From: an uncultured Candidatus Pelagibacter sp.
Lineage (GTDB): Bacteria; Pseudomonadota; Alphaproteobacteria; Pelagibacterales; Pelagibacteraceae
Assembly: GCA_905612525.1 (NCBI GenBank)
Contig: CAJQSG010000002.1
Span: 1-38,271 of the forward strand
Length of the DNA: 38,271 nucleotides
Reading direction: 5' to 3'
Part shown: in pieces, positions 9,378 to 19,471 of the stretch
Layout: every line of letters begins with the position of its first letter
Position numbering within the stretch: position 1 is the stretch's first letter
Notes under the pieces: model-generated
What the model was told of the DNA's origin: nothing
Database searches by the model: none
Seen by the model: the letters and a program-made list of their open reading frames with translations, nothing else
Made by a program: the position numbers and the translations under genes

Positions 9378-10244
9378 ATGAGCAATGTTGCATTTATAGG
9401 TTTAGGTGTCATGGGTTATCCGATGGCAGGATATATATCAAAAGCAGGGCATGATGTAACTGTTTATAATCGAACTGAAACAAAAGCTGATAAATGGGTT
9501 GCTGAATTTAAAGGATCTAAAGCAGATACTCCTTCAAAAGCTGCTGAAAAAGCTGATTTTATATTTACCTGCGTTGGTAATGATAATGATTTAAGAGAAA
9601 TAACTTTTGGAGATAACGGTATTTTTAAAACAATTAAAAAAGGTTCTGTTTACATTGATAACACAACGGCATCTGCAACAATTGCTAGAGAGATTTATGC
9701 TCATTCATTAAAAAGTGAATTTGGTTTCTTAGATGCACCCGTATCAGGAGGTCAAGCTGGTGCTGAAAATGGTGCACTAACCGTGATGATTGGTGGAGAT
9801 CAAGCAAACTTTGATAAAGCCAAAGACATTATTGATTGCTATAGCAAAAAAATGAAACTATTAGGTGGTGCTGGTAGTGGCCAATTAGCAAAAATGGTTA
9901 ACCAAATTTGTATAGCAGGTCTAGTTCAGGGTTTGTCTGAAGCGATTAACTTTGGAAAAAAAGCTGGCTTGAATATGGAAGATGTAATTGAAGTTATATC
10001 TAAAGGTGCGGCTCAGTCTTGGCAAATGGAAAATAGATACAAAACTATGATTGATGATAAATTTGAGTTTGGTTTTGCAGTTGATTGGATGAGAAAAGAT
10101 TTAAAGATAGCAATGGATGAGGCTAAAAATAATGGCTCTCTATTACCTGTAACTGAAGTTGTTGATAAATATTACAGCGAAGTTCAAGAAATGGGTGGAA
10201 ACCGTTGGGATACTTCTAGTCTTATTAGAAGACTAAGTAAGTAG
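9378..10244 (+). CDS. 3-hydroxyisobutyrate dehydrogenase / beta-hydroxyacid dehydrogenase family NAD(P)-dependent oxidoreductase
   Basis: VAFIGLGVMGYPMAGYISKAGHDVTVYNRT, FLDAPVSGGQAGAENGALTVMIGG, KMVNQI. Confidence 0.9.
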   Translation: MSNVAFIGLGVMGYPMAGYISKAGHDVTVYNRTETKADKWVAEFKGSKADTPSKAAEKADFIFTCVGNDNDLREITFGDNGIFKTIKKGSVYIDNTTASATIAREIYAHSLKSEFGFLDAPVSGGQAGAENGALTVMIGGDQANFDKAKDIIDCYSKKMKLLGGAGSGQLAKMVNQICIAGLVQGLSEAINFGKKAGLNMEDVIEVISKGAAQSWQMENRYKTMIDDKFEFGFAVDWMRKDLKIAMDEAKNNGSLLPVTEVVDKYYSEVQEMGGNRWDTSSLIRRLSK

Positions 10245-10250
10245 TCTTGT

Positions 10251-10850
10251 ATGCAACCAGTATATTATGAAGACTTTATCGAGATCAAAAATAAAATTTG
10301 GTCTATGTTGGACAATGCCATCAAAGATAGAAGTTCACCATTTAGAATTCCTGTATTCATCTGTGGTAACCAAGATGATTTTGATGGAAGAATTGTAGTC
10401 CTTAGAAAGTCTAATCAATCAAACAATCTTGTTCAATATCATAGTGATATTAGATCTAATAAAATTGCTAAATTAAAAAATAATAAAAATGCATCAATGC
10501 TCTTTTATGACAAGGAAGAGAAGATCCAAGTTAGACTTAAAGTTGAATGCATCATTAATCATGACAATGACATTACAAAAGAATCTTGGTTGAAGACAGG
10601 TCATATGAGTAGAAAGTGCTATCTAGTTAATAATGGTCCTGGAACAGAGTCTTTTTCCCCAACATCAGGATTAAAACCTGAATTAGATAATTTTGAATTC
10701 ACTATGGAACAAAGCGAGGCAGGTTATAAAAACTTTACCGTGATCCAATGTAAAATTAAAAGTATAGAATGGCTTTATTTAGCAGCTAAAGGTCATCGAA
10801 GAGCTAGATTTGATTTTGAAAATAATAAAGAACATTGGTTAGTTCCATAA
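10251..10850 (+). CDS. Pyridoxamine 5'-phosphate oxidase family (flavin-binding split-barrel) protein
   Basis: FRIPVFICGNQDDFDGRIVVLRKSNQSNNLVQYHSDIRSNKIAKLKNNKNASMLFYD ... GHRRARFDF. Confidence 0.75.
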   Translation: MQPVYYEDFIEIKNKIWSMLDNAIKDRSSPFRIPVFICGNQDDFDGRIVVLRKSNQSNNLVQYHSDIRSNKIAKLKNNKNASMLFYDKEEKIQVRLKVECIINHDNDITKESWLKTGHMSRKCYLVNNGPGTESFSPTSGLKPELDNFEFTMEQSEAGYKNFTVIQCKIKSIEWLYLAAKGHRRARFDFENNKEHWLVP

Positions 10851-10879
10851 TATGATCAAAAATTTTAATCTCATCAGCA

Positions 10880-11713
10880 TTAAAACCTAAATAAAATTAT
10901 TTTTTTTATTAAATTTAGAATAAAAAGAAAATATGTATATGTTTTATAAAGCACCATGTATTTAAAGTAGTATCTTAAAGTGCTGCCGTTTCTATTAGAT
11001 TTTACTTTGAATTTCATTTTCTCGTAAGAGTGATTCAAAACCTCTTTACTTTCGTTTTTATTTATACCCTTTTTTACAAATACTAAATTATGATAAAAAG
11101 AAATATTAGTTATTTTTGAATCATATTTTTTTTTTATATAGAATGGGTTTGCAATCTCTTGGTAATTTAAACTATCAGTTAAATGTTTAAAAAAATTCAT
11201 ATGTGAGCTTGAATACTTTAAATCAAAAGGATTACCTCCAAAAAAATGATTATAACTAGTCTGCATATCTTCTACCGCATATAATCCGTCGTTATTTAGA
11301 TAGGGAAAAAGTAAATGAAAGCTTTTTTTTACATCACTAGATAGGTGGCTGCCATCGTCAATTATGATATCAAAACTACCATATTCTTTTATAATTTCAT
11401 TTACAAATTTTTCATCACTTTGTGATCCTTGATGAATTCTAATATTTTCTCTATCTAATTTTTTTTCTACAGCATTTATTTTATGAATATCAATACCAAT
11501 TATAATGGAATTTTTAAAATAATCAGACCATGTTAACAAAGATTTTCCATCAGCAATACCTATTTCAAGAATTTTTAATTTTTTATTTTTTAATTGTTTA
11601 AAATAAGAATCATAAATTTCTATATATCCATGTTCTATTTTATCACTTTTATAAAGTTCTGATATCGATCTTAGACTTTTTTCAAAATTCATTATTTCAA
11701 GTATCTTTTCCAA
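10880..11713 (-). CDS. Class I SAM-dependent methyltransferase
   Basis: ILEIGIADGKSLLTWSDYFKNSIIIGIDI, FDIIIDDGSHLSSDVKKSFHLLFPYLNNDGLYAVEDMQTSY. Confidence 0.8.
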   Translation of the reverse strand: MEKILEIMNFEKSLRSISELYKSDKIEHGYIEIYDSYFKQLKNKKLKILEIGIADGKSLLTWSDYFKNSIIIGIDIHKINAVEKKLDRENIRIHQGSQSDEKFVNEIIKEYGSFDIIIDDGSHLSSDVKKSFHLLFPYLNNDGLYAVEDMQTSYNHFFGGNPFDLKYSSSHMNFFKHLTDSLNYQEIANPFYIKKKYDSKITNISFYHNLVFVKKGINKNESKEVLNHSYEKMKFKVKSNRNGSTLRYYFKYMVLYKTYTYFLFILNLIKKIILFRF

Positions 11714-12195
11714 TTTTTTTGGTAGTGAATAGCATTTTCTGTAATTGATTTTGCCTCTTCATCAGACACCTGACGTACAATTTTACCAGGAGAGCCAACA
11801 ACTAGAGAGTTATCGGGGATAACTTTATTTTCCGTGACAAGTGTGTTTGCACCAATGATGCAATTTTTACCGATCTTTGTACCATTTAAAATAACAGCAC
11901 CAATTCCAATTAAAGAATTATCTTCAATCGTGCAGCCATGCAACATTACTAAGTGACCTATCGTTACATCTCTACCAATTTTTAATGGGTAACCTGGATC
12001 AGTATGCAATACACTGCCATCTTGAATATTGGAGCCTTCACCAATATGAATATTTTCAACATCCCCTCTTAAGGTAACATTAAACCAAATACTGGTATTT
12101 TTTTCTAGCGTGACATCACCAATGATAGACGAGTTAGATGCAGACCAATTTTCACCTAAATTTTTAACTTTTTTATCTTCCAAATCATAAAACAT
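11692..12195 (-). CDS. Gamma carbonic anhydrase family / hexapeptide-repeat protein
   Basis: Left-handed beta-helix repeats: GEGSNIQDGSVLHTDPGYPLKIGRDVTIGHLVMLHGCTIEDNSLIGIGAVILNGTKIGKNCIIGANTLV. Confidence 0.9.
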   Translation of the reverse strand: MFYDLEDKKVKNLGENWSASNSSIIGDVTLEKNTSIWFNVTLRGDVENIHIGEGSNIQDGSVLHTDPGYPLKIGRDVTIGHLVMLHGCTIEDNSLIGIGAVILNGTKIGKNCIIGANTLVTENKVIPDNSLVVGSPGKIVRQVSDEEAKSITENAIHYQKNWKRYLK

Positions 12196-12215
12196 AACTT
12201 ATATATTATTATAAC

Positions 12216-12770
12216 ATGCCACTAAAAACTCCAATATGTGATTTCGGACAAGCTGCCAAAAGCTTTGAATTAAAGTCTACTAATAACGAAATTATTAAAT
12301 TAAATGACGTTAAGGGGACAAATGGAACTTTGGTGATGTTTATTTGTAACCACTGCCCTTACGTAAAAGCTGTTATTAAAGACATTGTTGAAGATTGCAA
12401 AAATTTAGAAAAGCATGGAGTAAAAGCAATAGCTATTTCAGCTAATGATCCAATAAATTATCCTGAAGATAGTTTTGAAAATATGATTGAATTTGCTAAA
12501 AAACATCAATTTAATTTCCCCTATCTTTTTGATGAGACTCAAAATGTTGCAATAAGTTATGATGCAGTCTGCACTCCTGATTTTTTTGGATACAATAATA
12601 ATTTAGAATTACAATACAGAGGTCGAATAAGAGAATTAGATAATTTAAAACCAATAAGAGCTGGTGATAGTGATTTATTTACTGCAATGAAACAAATAGC
12701 TGAGACTAGCAAAGGTCCTGAGACGCAAATTCCAAGTGTTGGATGCAGTATTAAATGGTTGGATAATTAA
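12216..12770 (+). CDS. Thioredoxin-like/AhpC-TSA (redoxin) family protein
   Basis: TLVMFICNHCPYVKAVIKDIVEDCKNLEKHGVKAIAISANDP. Confidence 0.85.
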   Translation: MPLKTPICDFGQAAKSFELKSTNNEIIKLNDVKGTNGTLVMFICNHCPYVKAVIKDIVEDCKNLEKHGVKAIAISANDPINYPEDSFENMIEFAKKHQFNFPYLFDETQNVAISYDAVCTPDFFGYNNNLELQYRGRIRELDNLKPIRAGDSDLFTAMKQIAETSKGPETQIPSVGCSIKWLDN

Positions 12771-13852
12771 TGTATTTAATAGTTACAAAAACATTTCCTC
12801 CAGAAGTGGGTGGTATGCAAAATTTAATGTGGGGTTTAGCAAATGAACTTTCAAAACACCACATGATAAAAGTTTTTGCTGATTATTATGAGGATCATAA
12901 AACTTTTGATGAACAAGTTTCTTTTTCAATAGAGCGTGTTGGTGGAATAAAGCTTCTTAGAAAATATAGAAAAGCTCAATTGATTAATGAATTTATTAAA
13001 GAAAATAAGATTGATGCCATTATCGCTGATCACTGGAAAAGTTTAGAGCATCTTAAAACTAATAAAAAAAAGATATGCTTGATCCATGGTAAAGAAATTA
13101 ACCATGAAAAAGGTACCTCTCTTAATAAAAGAGTATTAGAGGTATTAGATAATGTTGAAACAATAGTTGCAAATTCTGAGTACACTAAAAATTTAGCTAT
13201 TTCATTAGGGGTTCAGCGGGATAAAATTATAGTTATTAATCCTGGAGTTGATCCTGTTAAAGAATTAGATAAAAAAACTTTAGATAAAGTAGAGAGTTTA
13301 TTAAAATATAAGTCTCCAAGATTAATTACTGTATCAAGATTTGATAAAAGAAAAAACCATGAAAAAGTAATCATGGCTCTTCGAAATTTAAAACAAATCT
13401 ACCCAAGTATTGTCTATATTTGTGTGGGTTATGGTGATGAAGAAGAAAACATTAAAAAATTAGTAGCTGAGTTAGGTCTTCAGCCACAAGTGATGTTTTT
13501 TAAAGATATCTCTAATGAATTAAAAAATGCACTAGTTGCTAAATCTAATGTTTTTGTCATGCCATCGATTGTTCATAAAAAATCAGTTGAAGGATTTGGT
13601 ATTGCTTACGTTGAGGCGGCTCAATATGGATTGCCTTCTCTTGGAGGAAAAGATGGAGGTGCAGCAGATGCAATCGAACATGAAAAAACAGGTTTAATCT
13701 GTGATGGTAATGAATTAGATGAAGTATATTCGTCAATTAATTCAATGTTAGAAAATAATAAATTTCATGAATACGGAAAAACTGCCAAAGAAAATTCTAC
13801 TAAATTTAAGTGGAGTACGATTATTGAAGAATATAAAAAAATCTTAAACTAA
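12770..13852 (+). CDS. Glycosyltransferase family 4 (GT4)
   Basis: TFPPEVGGMQNLMWGLANEL, VINPGVDP, VSRFDKRKNHEKVI, FGIAYVEAAQYGLPSLGGKDGGAADAI. Confidence 0.88.
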   Translation: MYLIVTKTFPPEVGGMQNLMWGLANELSKHHMIKVFADYYEDHKTFDEQVSFSIERVGGIKLLRKYRKAQLINEFIKENKIDAIIADHWKSLEHLKTNKKKICLIHGKEINHEKGTSLNKRVLEVLDNVETIVANSEYTKNLAISLGVQRDKIIVINPGVDPVKELDKKTLDKVESLLKYKSPRLITVSRFDKRKNHEKVIMALRNLKQIYPSIVYICVGYGDEEENIKKLVAELGLQPQVMFFKDISNELKNALVAKSNVFVMPSIVHKKSVEGFGIAYVEAAQYGLPSLGGKDGGAADAIEHEKTGLICDGNELDEVYSSINSMLENNKFHEYGKTAKENSTKFKWSTIIEEYKKILN

Positions 13853-15351
13853 ATCTTTCTATTTTTTAAAGTTTTATATACCTGCCAACTAACGATTAAA
13901 ATTGTAACTGCTATTATTGAAGCTGTAAGCGGCCTATTCCATAAAAACTCCCACGATCCATCACTGATTAGCAATGATCTTCGTAAATTTTCTTCCATTA
14001 AACCACCAAGAACAAAAGCTAAGATGAGGGGTGGCATTGGAAAATCATATAGCCTCATGAATGTTGCAATAACAGCTATTCCGATCATTAAATAAATATC
14101 AAAATTATTAAAAGACATTACATAAATTCCTGTAATTGAAAAAAACAAAATAAGTGGAATTAAATAATTTTTAGGCACAGCAAGTATTCTTGCTATGTAG
14201 GGAATTAAGGGCAAATTCAATATAAGTAATATGACCATTCCAATGTACATAGACATAATAACTGACCAGAAAATTTCTGGGTTAGTTATATAAAGTCTTG
14301 GACCAGGCTGAATTCCAAAACCTAATAAAGCTCCAAGCATTACGGCTGTAGTTCCACTTCCTGGAATTCCTAAAGTTAATAAAGGAACAAAAGCTCCAGA
14401 ACATGCTGCATTATTTGCAGTTTCTGGTGCTGTTAGTCCATGAACACTACCTTTTCCAAATTTTTCTTTTTCTTCATCACTTACAAAATTTCTTTCCATT
14501 CCATATGCTAAAAATGAAGCGATAGTTGCTCCTGCACCTGGCAGAACTCCAATTAAAAAACCTATCACTGAATTCCGAGGAATAGCTTTTAACATTTGAG
14601 TCCTTTCCTCTTTATTGATTTTGATTGAACCAAGCTCTGTCAATGAAACCTGTTTTGCTACTGCAGAAGGGTCATTTCTTTTTAAAATAATTGTTAATGC
14701 TTCACTCATTGCAAAAGTTGCCATTACAACTAAAACAAAGCTTATTCCATCTGTTAAGTTCATATTATTAAAAGTAAATCTAGTAATATCAGATAAAGAA
14801 TCTTGACCTACTGATGCTAACATTAAACCAAGAACTACCATCATCATTGCCTTTATAAACTGACCTTTAGAAGAAAAAGCTGCAATTGCAGTTAGACCCA
14901 ATATCATTAAAGCAAAATAATCTGGTGATCTAAATGATAAGCTTACTTTTGATAAACTTGGCGCAAGGAATAATAAATATATTGTAGCAAGAGTTCCTCC
15001 AGCAAAAGAACTCCATGCAGCTATAGCTAAAGCTTTTCCTGCTTTACCTTGTTGTGCCATAGGGTAACCATCAAATGATGTCGCAACAGTCCCAGGAACA
15101 CCAGGCGCATTTAATAAAATTGACGAAGTTGATCCACCAAATACTGCACCATAATAAACACCTGCCATTAAAATTAATCCAGTAGCTGGATCAAAACCAT
15201 AAGTAATTGGTATCATTAATGCTATTGCCGTCATTGGTCCAAGACCTGGCAGCATTCCAATGATTGTTCCAAAAAAACAACCAATCATAACCATAAATAT
15301 ATTTTGAAATGTAAGAGCTGTTTTTAATCCAATTAAAATACCTTCAATCAT
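13849..15351 (-). CDS. tctA: Tripartite tricarboxylate transporter large permease (TctA)
   Basis: GTIIGMLPGLGPMTAIALMIPITYGFDPATGLILMAGVYYGAVFGGSTSSILLNAPGVPGTVATSFDGYPMAQQGKAGKAL. Confidence 0.93.
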   Translation of the reverse strand: MIEGILIGLKTALTFQNIFMVMIGCFFGTIIGMLPGLGPMTAIALMIPITYGFDPATGLILMAGVYYGAVFGGSTSSILLNAPGVPGTVATSFDGYPMAQQGKAGKALAIAAWSSFAGGTLATIYLLFLAPSLSKVSLSFRSPDYFALMILGLTAIAAFSSKGQFIKAMMMVVLGLMLASVGQDSLSDITRFTFNNMNLTDGISFVLVVMATFAMSEALTIILKRNDPSAVAKQVSLTELGSIKINKEERTQMLKAIPRNSVIGFLIGVLPGAGATIASFLAYGMERNFVSDEEKEKFGKGSVHGLTAPETANNAACSGAFVPLLTLGIPGSGTTAVMLGALLGFGIQPGPRLYITNPEIFWSVIMSMYIGMVILLILNLPLIPYIARILAVPKNYLIPLILFFSITGIYVMSFNNFDIYLMIGIAVIATFMRLYDFPMPPLILAFVLGGLMEENLRRSLLISDGSWEFLWNRPLTASIIAVTILIVSWQVYKTLKNRKI

Positions 15352-15818
15352 CCCATTACTCCAATCAGTTTTAAAAATGGATCTCTTAAATAAATTTCAA
15401 GTACCCCATGTAAAAGATACATAAACAGTGCCACAAATGGAAAAGATAATAAAAATATCCATAACCACCTTCTCTCACCTAAAGCGTAGTAAGAGGATGC
15501 TAAAAATAGTGATGTAGTTAAGAAATACCCAACTCTTAATATAGTAAAACCATAAATAATTGCGATAAGAACTAATATAGCTGTTTTTTTATATTCTAAA
15601 CTCTTGTGATCAACTTTAATGGTGTTCACTTCTGGTAAGATAACTTTTAATCCAGAAAAAAACATACCAGCATAACCTAGATAAATTGGAAATGTTTTGG
15701 CATTAAAGGGTGAATTTTCGTCAAATGAAAAAACTTGAATATTGTAAGCAGTATATAAATATAATGTTGAAAAAATAAAAAAGAGCAGTGATATAATTTT
15801 AGTAGTATTTATATTCAC
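15348..15818 (-). CDS. tctB: Tripartite tricarboxylate transporter small permease (TctB)
   Basis: Position between tctA and tctC; small 4-TM-like pattern; GTG start. Confidence 0.8.
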   Translation of the reverse strand: MNINTTKIISLLFFIFSTLYLYTAYNIQVFSFDENSPFNAKTFPIYLGYAGMFFSGLKVILPEVNTIKVDHKSLEYKKTAILVLIAIIYGFTILRVGYFLTTSLFLASSYYALGERRWLWIFLLSFPFVALFMYLLHGVLEIYLRDPFLKLIGVMG

Positions 15819-15824
15819 TGCTCT
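15782..15824 (-). promoter_or_regulatory. Intercistronic hairpin containing the tctB start codon
   Basis: agagcagtga ... tcactgctct, a 10-bp inverted repeat; the GTG of tctB at 15818 lies in the 5' arm. Confidence 0.55.
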
Positions 15825-15847
15825 AATTTTTAAATAACCCTAAAGGA

Positions 15848-16828
15848 TTATATAACTCCTAATTTCTTCATAAGAGCTGTCATTTCTACAGTTTGCTTTT
15901 CTAAGAATTTAACAAAATCCTTATCTGAGTTATAAATATTAACCCAAGCGTTTCTTTTTCTTACAGCTTCCCATTCAGGAGTTTTCATAACTTTACCTAG
16001 CATTGTAGATAAAACTTGTTTATCTTTATTGCTCATATTTGGAGGTCCAAAAAATCCTCTCCAGTTTACGAACTGAACATCATAACCTTGTTCTTTTAAA
16101 GTTGGTGCATCAGGTGCATCAGCTACTCTTGATGGTGCAGTAATACCAATAATTCTTACTTGGTCTCTTGCTCCCATAAGTTCACCTAAACCTGTGGAGA
16201 TAATTTGTGTCTCACCAGATAAAAGTCCAGCTAAAGCTTTTCCACCAGCATCATAAGGAATGTAAGCTACATCATTTGGGTTTGCTCCTGCAGCTTGAAA
16301 TGCTAAAGCACCAATTAAATGATCCATACTTCCTCTTACTGATCCACCAGCCATTTTAATAGATTTTGGATCTTTTTTATACGCATCAACTACATCTTTA
16401 AAGTTCATGTAAGGTGAGTTTTTTGCAACTGCAATTGCACCGTAGTCACCAATAACACCAGCGATTGGTGTAACATCTTTATAAGATAAAACTCCAGATC
16501 CTGAAACATAACCTTTATGTCTAGTGATAGATCTTAAAACTAATGGTGTTGATTGAACCAAGACTGTATTTTTAGGCTGAGTATTAATCATGAAAGCTAA
16601 AGCCTTTCCTCCACCACCACCTGACATATTTTCAAATGATGCACTTTTTAACATTCCTGATTTTGTTAAAGCTTCTCCAGTACCTCTAGCAGTTCCATCC
16701 CATCCACCACCAGCACCACCGCCAATTACGAAATGGATTTTATCCATTGCGATTGAATTTGTTGCTGTTGCAGAAAATAATAGAATTACCGAGAATAATA
16801 CTGAAACTAATTTTTTAATATTTTTCAT
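15848..16828 (-). CDS. tctC: Tripartite tricarboxylate transporter substrate-binding protein (TctC/Bug family)
   Basis: Signal peptide, IHFVIGGGAGGGWDGTARG, GGGGKALAFM, PSRVADAPDAPTLKEQGYDVQFVNWRGFFGP. Confidence 0.9.
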   Translation of the reverse strand: MKNIKKLVSVLFSVILLFSATATNSIAMDKIHFVIGGGAGGGWDGTARGTGEALTKSGMLKSASFENMSGGGGGKALAFMINTQPKNTVLVQSTPLVLRSITRHKGYVSGSGVLSYKDVTPIAGVIGDYGAIAVAKNSPYMNFKDVVDAYKKDPKSIKMAGGSVRGSMDHLIGALAFQAAGANPNDVAYIPYDAGGKALAGLLSGETQIISTGLGELMGARDQVRIIGITAPSRVADAPDAPTLKEQGYDVQFVNWRGFFGPPNMSNKDKQVLSTMLGKVMKTPEWEAVRKRNAWVNIYNSDKDFVKFLEKQTVEMTALMKKLGVI

Positions 16829-17027
16829 TATATTCCTCTATTGTTAGTTTTTAATAGCTGTAGTTAATTACACTATAGTCATGAAAGCAAGTTTTTGAAT
16901 AAGGTACAACTTAAAGTTGATTTTTTTTTTAAGAAATAAGCAAGTACTCTCTCAAACATTTTAATAATAAAAAAAATAGTTATCACTAATTAAGAGAGTT
17001 TCTTTTCTGTTATCTTTTTCAAGGTAA

Positions 17028-18125
17028 GTGATAAAAGAATATTTGTTAATGAAAAATCTTTCTATTCAATTTAATTCCTCTAACATTAAAGAATTATTTT
17101 CTAAAAAATTTCTATTAGTTATTTTAATTTCTATCCCAAGTGCAATTGTAGCTGATTATTTTAATATACCTTTAGCGTGGATGCTTGGTCCTATGCTTGC
17201 AGTTTCAATTGCAGCATTAAGTGGAATAAAAATCAAAATGCCAAAACTAGCTTTAAGTTCAATTTTATTAGTTCTTGGGCTTCATATTGGAAATTATATA
17301 GATCAAAATTTAATCAATCAGATGACTGAATGGGTGTGGACTTCAATAATAATGTTTGTCTATATTTTAATAAGTATTTTAATTGTATCAAAATATTTAC
17401 AAAAATTTTCAGGCTATAATGTCAAAACTTCTATTTTTTCAGCAGCACCAGGCGCTTTAGGGCCGTTAATGATATTGGCTGAACATGAAAAATCTGACTT
17501 ATCGCAAGTTGCTACATCACATTTAATTAGATTAATCATAATAATAACTGTCATTCCTTTTTTTGTTGTTAGCTATTCAACAAATGAGGCTCTAACAATT
17601 GAAAAATTTAATTATCTTGATCAAAATCATTTTCATCTTTTAATTCTTTTAATAGGTTCAATATTATTAATTTTCTTATTTGATAAAATTGGTGTGCCTG
17701 CTGCATTATTATCCGGGACATTAGTTGCAAGTGGAATTTTACAAATATCTGGCGTTGCTTCCTACAAACTGCCAGACGAAAGTATAAATTTTTGTTTGCT
17801 TATTTTAGGTGCCTCTGTTGGTTGTCGTTTTGCTGACAAATCACTAAAGGAAGTTGCAAGTAATTCGTTCCATAGTTTGGTTGCAACTGTAATACTTGTT
17901 ACTCTTGGATTATTAGCTGCAATTGTTGCCACATACTTTGTTGATACCAATTTCTTAACCCTACTCTTGTCTTTTTCTCCTGGTGGAATTTATGAGGTAG
18001 CAGTTATTGCAATAGCTTTTGATTTAGATCCTAACTTTGTAGCATTTCATCATATTATTAGATTGCTGATGATACTGTTTACCATTCCTATAATATTGAA
18101 AATTATTGGTAAGAAATTAAATTAA
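17028..18125 (+). CDS. AbrB family membrane protein (PF05145-like duplicated TM region); start may be the internal ATG at 17049
   Basis: IPSAIVADYFNIPLAWMLGPMLAVSIAALSGI ... FSPGGIYEVAVIAIAFDLDPNFVAFHHIIRLLMI. Confidence 0.82.
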   Translation: MIKEYLLMKNLSIQFNSSNIKELFSKKFLLVILISIPSAIVADYFNIPLAWMLGPMLAVSIAALSGIKIKMPKLALSSILLVLGLHIGNYIDQNLINQMTEWVWTSIIMFVYILISILIVSKYLQKFSGYNVKTSIFSAAPGALGPLMILAEHEKSDLSQVATSHLIRLIIIITVIPFFVVSYSTNEALTIEKFNYLDQNHFHLLILLIGSILLIFLFDKIGVPAALLSGTLVASGILQISGVASYKLPDESINFCLLILGASVGCRFADKSLKEVASNSFHSLVATVILVTLGLLAAIVATYFVDTNFLTLLLSFSPGGIYEVAVIAIAFDLDPNFVAFHHIIRLLMILFTIPIILKIIGKKLN

Positions 18126-19049
18126 TATTTTTTCCAAAACTTTAGCTGCACTTAGTTTTTCTAAATCATCCACCTGTATTGCTTTAAAGTTTTCTCGCTC
18201 AATACTAACCTTGTAGGCAGTTGTATGTTTACCAAATAAAGTTAATCCTTTTGCACTAAGGTGTGAGGAGATATGAGCTGGACCCGTGTCATTTGCAATA
18301 ACAAATGAGCTTTCTTTAATCAAACTTGCTAGCTGCGATATATCAAGGGCTTTACCTTTATCTAAAACTGAAACAGCCCTAATGTTTTTTGCATCATCAA
18401 TTTCTGATGGTCCTGGAGCTACTACAACTTTAATTTGTTCACCGTATTTATTGTTAATCAATTTTATTAGTTCATTGTAATGGGGCCATTTTTTATGAGT
18501 TAGATGAGCTGAACAAAAAGGAAATAAAACAATATATTTATCTAAATTAAATTCTTGTTTAATATTATCAATGTTAGTTACAGCCCAACTAAAGTTTGGT
18601 TTCATGGTGTGCTCAGTTTTAATTTCAGAAGTTTTTAGTTGATGATCAAATCTATCTAGAACAGGATTTTTATCAAATTCTTCTTTTGAGATATTATTTG
18701 GCAAGGTGGTTTCTGAACTAGACCAAGTATTAAAATTTGCTTTTGGAAATAAAATATTTTTATAGAATTTTGTTCTAGATGAGTTTTGTAAATCATAAAC
18801 TTTTTTTATCTTTAGTTTTTTTAAAGTTCTCATCAATAAATATAGATAAATTAGATTAAACCTTGATAGACGCTTATCTAAAATAACACTGTGAACATGT
18901 GGGTTTTTTTTAAATAATTCAAAATAAGGTTTTGTTGTTAATATATGTATTTGATCTTCAGGGTAGTTTTCAGAAATATCTTGAATTGCTCCACAAGCTT
19001 GGGCTATATCTCCTAAAGAACCATGTTTGATAACTAAAATATTAGACAT
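18117..19049 (-). CDS. Glycosyltransferase family 9 (ADP-heptose--LPS heptosyltransferase-like)
   Basis: ILVIKHGSLGDIAQACGAIQDI, YIVLFPFCSAHLTHKKWP, FVIANDTGPAHISSHLSAKGLTLFG. Confidence 0.87.
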   Translation of the reverse strand: MSNILVIKHGSLGDIAQACGAIQDISENYPEDQIHILTTKPYFELFKKNPHVHSVILDKRLSRFNLIYLYLLMRTLKKLKIKKVYDLQNSSRTKFYKNILFPKANFNTWSSSETTLPNNISKEEFDKNPVLDRFDHQLKTSEIKTEHTMKPNFSWAVTNIDNIKQEFNLDKYIVLFPFCSAHLTHKKWPHYNELIKLINNKYGEQIKVVVAPGPSEIDDAKNIRAVSVLDKGKALDISQLASLIKESSFVIANDTGPAHISSHLSAKGLTLFGKHTTAYKVSIERENFKAIQVDDLEKLSAAKVLEKILI

Positions 19050-19081
19050 ATTTCTAACAACTTAACATAGTATAAATTTTT

Positions 19082-19471
19082 ATGAATAAAATTCTAGTTG
19101 AAGTATCAGTCGGTGAACTTTTAGATAAAATTTCTATTTTAGAGATTAAACAAGAAAAAATTAAAGATCCTGAAAAACTAAAATTTATTAATGATGAACA
19201 CGGTATTTTAAAAGATCAATTAGATAATAATGTTAAATCTGATGAAAAACTTAATACTCTTTTTCAATCCCTAAAAGATATTAATGCAAAATTATGGGTG
19301 ATTGAAGATGATAAAAGGTTATGTGAAAAAAATTCTGATTTTACTGAAAACTTTATAAAACTATCAAGAGATATTCATTTTTTAAATGATGATCGTGCTA
19401 AGATAAAGTTAGAGATGAACAATCACACGGGCTCTAAGATTAAAGAGATTAAAGAATACACTTCTTATTGA
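19082..19471 (+). CDS. DUF6165-like conserved hypothetical protein
   Basis: MNKILVEVSVGELLDKISILEIKQEKIKDPEKLKFINDEH. Confidence 0.65.
   Translation: MNKILVEVSVGELLDKISILEIKQEKIKDPEKLKFINDEHGILKDQLDNNVKSDEKLNTLFQSLKDINAKLWVIEDDKRLCEKNSDFTENFIKLSRDIHFLNDDRAKIKLEMNNHTGSKIKEIKEYTSY

Noticed and set aside
14615-18480. ORFs 14615-14806, 16590-16847, 17762-17950, 18286-18480
   Set aside because: All antisense to well-supported genes (tctA, tctC, AbrB-like, GT9).
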